A DNA stretch of 8,879 nt, taken from positions 1 through 8,879 of the forward strand of contig CAMWWF010000103.1 in assembly GCA_947177885.1 (NCBI GenBank), given 5' to 3'. A model generated the notes under the pieces. It saw only the letters and a list, made by a program, of their open reading frames with translations, was not told where the DNA came from and searched no databases. Positions 6,159 through 8,879 of the stretch are shown in pieces (position 1 is the first letter of the stretch; every line of letters begins with the position of its first letter). The position numbers and the translations under genes were made by a program. The stretch comes from an uncultured Lachnospiraceae bacterium. Lineage in GTDB: Bacteria; Bacillota_A; Clostridia; Lachnospirales; Lachnospiraceae.

Positions 6159-8039
6159 TCACTGGGAAGAATTCTGGATCTGATAGAGGGAAGCATACTC
6201 CGCGTTCTCCTCCATAAGCTTCTCATGAGTGCCAAAGGTTCCCGTCCCGTCATGAAGATACAGCACAGCGTCCGTCTCCGGAAACAGCGCCAGTCTGTGG
6301 GAAAACAGCAAGATGATCCTGTTTTCCGCCATTTTTTTCAATTCTCCGAATATTTCCCTCTCTGTCTTTTGATCCACCGAGGAGAAGGGATCGTCCAGGA
6401 TCATAATGCCCCTGCTATGACAGAGAGTGCGGGCAAGGGATATCCTCGCCTGCTGGCCTCCGGACAGCTGCTGCCCTCCGCTTCCCACATAGGTATCCTC
6501 CCCTCCGGGCATAAGGCTCACTTCCCCGTCCATATGTACCATTTTCAGCAATTGCGCCGTATCCGCCTTCTCCCCCAGCAGGATGTTTTCGCGGACACTG
6601 TCGCTCATCAGCTCCGGTTCATGCCCCATATAGGCAATAAGTCCGCTCTTTTCCACATCGCTGAGCTCCCGGAGTTCCCGGCTCTCCCGACGAATGTTCC
6701 CTTCGCGCGTTTCATTCTCACGCGAAACACGGCATGCTCTCCCGGGCTCTTCCGGACAGACTTTCCCTTCGCACATCTCATTCCCATCCGAAACACGGCA
6801 TGCTCTCCCGGATTCTTCCAACCGGATGCTTCCCTCATAAAGCGCATCCCCGATAAATGTCTTGGCCAGAGCCGTCTTGCCGCAGGCCACCGCCCCCGTG
6901 ATGCCAACGATCTGCCCTTTTGCAGCCTCAAAAGAAATTTCCCGCAGAACAGGCTCATAGCCGGGATAGGATAGGGTCACCTTCTCTGCACAGATCTTTT
7001 CCACAGTAAGCTCTTTATGGGGTACGGGCAATTCCACATACTCCCGGAACAGGGGTTTGATCCGTCTCCAGGATACCAGTGCCCTCTGCATGTTGTTGAA
7101 CATCCGGGCGGAAGAGGAAACCTTCTGTGCAAACTTGGTAAAGCAGGACACATAGGTGGTAAAAACGCCGATATCCCATACGGTCCAACCCGTTCCCAAC
7201 ACATTTTTCCCGCCGAAACCTATGATGAACAGAATGCCGCTCATGGCAATGATATTGTAAATGGGCGTGGTGGCGCTTCCCCACATATTGGATCTGACGG
7301 CGTCTCTCTCATATTCCGTCAAAATCTTCTCATAGGATCTGTCCCTGTCCTGCTCCCTCCCATACACACGATAAGTGACGGCATTGTTCACCCGGTCCAG
7401 CGTCTCCTGATTCAACCGCCCTGCCGTCTGCTTAAATCTCTCGTTGATCCTTGTAACAGGACCTTTGAGACTCAGCGCGATCCCGTATGCCACAGGGAGG
7501 AACAGACAGGCAAGCAGCGTCAGCTTCCAGTCATAGACCAGAAGCATTCCCAGGTAAGACCCCAGAAGCACCCCCGTGTCAAAGATTTCCGTGGTCACCT
7601 GCTGCATTCCCTGCGCGCTGGCGTCCACATCGGCCACTGCCTTGGTCATAATGGCGCCGATATTTTCCTGCGCCACCTCTTCCCTGCTCATATGGACAAT
7701 GCCGTTATAAAGCATATGCCGCATATTGCGGCTCAGATCGTTGCGCAGCCTGGCACCCGAGAACCGTTTCAATGTGCGCATCAGCTGTACAAATAAAATA
7801 ACCGATAAATATACACCGGCAAGCCTCAGCATATCTCTGCCGTCAGCCTGCCCCTGTATACATTCATAGAGACACTGCGCCAGGCGTCCCTCAAAATAGG
7901 GCCCGGCGATCATGCCTCCGTTAAAACCAATTCCGCCTATGGCGATCAGCAATAAGACCTTTTTCTCCGGCTTAAAATAGGACAATACCCTGTCGGGATG
8001 TTCTATCTTCCTGATTCCTGTCGTCTTTTTGTCAAGCAT
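6159..8039 (-). CDS. ABC exporter half-transporter, degenerate-site subunit with repeat insertion
   Basis: 626 residues: a six-helix exporter membrane domain (about 27-310; the clearest helices are near 27-47, 71-90, 153-168, 172-190 and 260-277) and an ATPase domain from about 345. Motifs: Walker A GAVACGKT (382-389), canonical signature LSGGQ (525-529), Walker B MILDD (546-550) and switch His581. Two positions are non-consensus: the catalytic glutamate is Asp (LDDPFSSVD), and the Q-loop glutamine appears to be His473 (YMGHEP). Between Walker A and the Q-loop sits a 44-residue expansion made of two 22-residue tandem units (402-445), with a partial third unit continuing into the normal fold. 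The ATG at 8039 has GAGGA at 9 nt spacing and a promoter about 65 nt upstream. It is the first gene of the exporter operon. The Walker B Asp pairs with the degenerate signature of the partner to form the inactive ATP site of a heterodimer. Confidence 0.93.
   Translation of the reverse strand: MLDKKTTGIRKIEHPDRVLSYFKPEKKVLLLIAIGGIGFNGGMIAGPYFEGRLAQCLYECIQGQADGRDMLRLAGVYLSVILFVQLMRTLKRFSGARLRNDLSRNMRHMLYNGIVHMSREEVAQENIGAIMTKAVADVDASAQGMQQVTTEIFDTGVLLGSYLGMLLVYDWKLTLLACLFLPVAYGIALSLKGPVTRINERFKQTAGRLNQETLDRVNNAVTYRVYGREQDRDRSYEKILTEYERDAVRSNMWGSATTPIYNIIAMSGILFIIGFGGKNVLGTGWTVWDIGVFTTYVSCFTKFAQKVSSSARMFNNMQRALVSWRRIKPLFREYVELPVPHKELTVEKICAEKVTLSYPGYEPVLREISFEAAKGQIVGITGAVACGKTALAKTFIGDALYEGSIRLEESGRACRVSDGNEMCEGKVCPEEPGRACRVSRENETREGNIRRESRELRELSDVEKSGLIAYMGHEPELMSDSVRENILLGEKADTAQLLKMVHMDGEVSLMPGGEDTYVGSGGQQLSGGQQARISLARTLCHSRGIMILDDPFSSVDQKTEREIFGELKKMAENRIILLFSHRLALFPETDAVLYLHDGTGTFGTHEKLMEENAEYASLYQIQNSSQ
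6672..6836 (-). repeat. 66-bp in-frame tandem repeat, 2.5 copies, inside the ATPase domain
   Basis: Copy 1 (6836-6771) and copy 2 (6770-6705) match at 49 of 66 bases by eye, including a 23-base identical block (6789-6811 and 6723-6745). A third, partial copy (6704-6672) keeps only the start of the unit. At protein level the units are EG-S-I-R-LEES-GRACRVS... and EG-K-V-C-PEEP-GRACRVS..., 13 of 22 residues identical, then EGNIRRESREL. The period is a multiple of three, so the frame is kept. The third copy resembles the usual strand after Walker A (EGSIRL-G-REL), so the first two look like added material. Confidence 0.9.
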
Positions 8040-8104
8040 CTTTTTGCTTCCTCTTTTCCGGAACCGTTTTCTCTCTTAAATTTTCCTCATACCATACATT
8101 GTTA

Positions 8105-8133
8105 ATTATGCACCCTTCCTTTTGTAATTGCAA
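8105..8133 (-). promoter_or_regulatory. Sigma-A-type promoter for the exporter operon
   Basis: On the minus strand, TTGCAA (8133-8128) and CATAAT (8110-8105) are separated by exactly 17 nt. The -10 box matches TATAAT at 5 of 6 positions and the -35 matches TTGACA at 4 of 6. The start of transcription would fall near 8098, leaving a leader of about 60 nt before the ATG at 8039. No operator-like palindrome is obvious around it. The position, in the gap after the pectinesterase stop, suggests the exporter genes are transcribed independently of the pectinesterase. Confidence 0.55.
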
Positions 8134-8198
8134 CAGAAAAACAGGCAGGAGTATGTATACCGTAGTTGCAAAATATTCAGGACATAAATCTTCCTTGT

Positions 8199-8879
8199 CT
8201 ATGTGCCAAAAGGCTTCCACCCCTCCAACACCTTCTCCATCGTATATTCCCCGGCCTCTTCCTCCGTCAACTGATGAGAGAAATCGGCTCTGGTTTCCGG
8301 ACTGGCTCCCGGTCCGAAGGACGCATATTCGCCGTAATAGAAATTGCCATGGGTCTTGCCCCAGTCGTGCCAGCCAAGAGGATGGATATGCTCCCCCATC
8401 TCACACTCGATGAATACCGTTTTGGCAAATTCCTTCCAGGGCCTGCCCAGATATACACTCCCCCTGGGACAGTCGCCGATAAGCTTACAGCGGTGAAACA
8501 CGTAACCGTAAGGAAAATCCGGATGAGTGGAGGCGGCGGTGACATAGCCGTATATCACCTCCCGGTCAGGACTTTCCGGAGGAAGCCTGTCCCCGGGCAG
8601 TCTGGAGAAAACAGTACACTCTTCAAAATAGGCCGTGCCCGAACCGAAGATAAAATCCACATCCCCCTGCAGAAAGCAGCGGTAAAAAAGGTGTCTCCCG
8701 CGGATCCTGGGTTTATGCTCTCCCGGTCCCTTCCCGTTGGGCTTCACCGGATCCAGAGGCAAGGGTGCATTAAAGAGCGTGTCCTGGCTTGCCAGCAGCG
8801 CGCAGTCCTCAAAGAAGCACCTGTTCCCGTCCACATAGAGGGCGATGGCCTGTCCCACCGTATGACCAAAGCCCGCGTC
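8199..8879 (-). CDS. Pectinesterase (pectin methylesterase, CE8), partial (N-terminus beyond right edge)
   Basis: 226 residues to the stop at 8199; the frame is open to the window edge. The in-frame GTG at 8858 lies inside the conserved GFGHTVGQAIALYVDG stretch, so it is not the start. Four of the family's five signature motifs are seen in order: QAIAL, SQDTLF (Gln plus acid/base Asp), GDVDFIFGSG (nucleophilic Asp) and LGRPWKEFAKTVF (substrate-binding Arg and Trp). The fragment is the right half of a right-handed beta-helix, and the catalytic residues look intact. Known reaction: hydrolysis of methyl esters on homogalacturonan, releasing methanol and pectate for lyases and hydrolases. No signal peptide can be judged because the N-terminus is missing. 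The gene ends with a normal C-terminal region (LTEEEAGEYTMEKVL). It points to a plant-polysaccharide-degrading gut organism. No clear terminator follows it. Confidence 0.95.
   Translation of the reverse strand, partial: DAGFGHTVGQAIALYVDGNRCFFEDCALLASQDTLFNAPLPLDPVKPNGKGPGEHKPRIRGRHLFYRCFLQGDVDFIFGSGTAYFEECTVFSRLPGDRLPPESPDREVIYGYVTAASTHPDFPYGYVFHRCKLIGDCPRGSVYLGRPWKEFAKTVFIECEMGEHIHPLGWHDWGKTHGNFYYGEYASFGPGASPETRADFSHQLTEEEAGEYTMEKVLEGWKPFGT

Noticed and set aside
6705..6836. CRISPR-like direct repeats
   Set aside because: Only two and a half adjacent copies with no spacers, in frame within a coding region; this is a protein tandem duplication.
5889..6974. 361-codon plus-strand open frame with an internal repeat (RNTACSPG)
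   Set aside because: Antisense shadow of the exporter genes; its repeat is the complement of the 66-bp tandem repeat in the ATPase domain.
7017..7796. 259-codon plus-strand open frame
   Set aside because: Antisense to the membrane domain of the first exporter subunit, with no motif and no ribosome site of note.
8032..8220. 62-codon minus-strand frame between the pectinesterase and the exporter, overlapping both
   Set aside because: It overlaps the pectinesterase end and the exporter start, spans the predicted promoter, and has no convincing ribosome site.

Overview
The window looks like a chromosomal segment from a gut-type member of the Bacillota, most likely a Lachnospiraceae-like clostridium. 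The reasons are AGGAGG-type ribosome binding sites, a paired heterodimeric ABC exporter, a zinc-ribbon/membrane/leucine-rich-repeat protein and a CE8 pectinesterase. Every gene I can support is on the minus strand, so the segment reads from right to left. The long plus-strand reading frames are shadows of these genes. The genus assignment is inference from style and family content only.

Right to left: (1) 8879-8199 holds the C-terminal 226 residues of a pectin methylesterase; its N-terminus is outside the window. (2) 8198-8040 is a short intergenic region with a good sigma-A-type promoter (TTGCAA, 17 nt, CATAAT) firing into the next two genes. (3) 8039-6159 and 6061-4424 are two half-size ABC exporter subunits. 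Their ATPase domains have complementary defects, as in BmrCD/LmrCD/TM287-288-type heterodimers. The first subunit also carries a 22-residue tandem duplication inside its nucleotide-binding domain. (4) 4423-4107 is a hairpin-rich spacer with at least five inverted repeats and an unrecognised 90-codon frame that stops 1 nt before the next start. (5) 4106-2079 encodes a membrane-anchored leucine-rich-repeat protein with an N-terminal zinc ribbon. (6) 2078-1867 is a spacer with nothing recognised. (7) 1866 (start corrected from a longer upstream frame) to 1162 encodes an OmpR-family response regulator. An 11-nt overlap joins it to its sensor histidine kinase, which runs from 1172 off the left edge.

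The two-component system is visibly more AT-rich than the exporter and pectinesterase block, so the spacer around 1870-2080 may be a junction between segments of different origin. The two-component pair works as a unit, sensor to DNA-binding regulator, but its target is not visible here. The exporter pair works as one heterodimer whose substrate cannot be told from sequence. The LRR protein probably displays a surface recognition or adhesion domain. I see no CRISPR array, tRNA, rRNA, complete insertion sequence or phage gene. The most unusual features are the in-frame repeat expansion in the exporter ATPase and the structured spacer at about 4241-4409.
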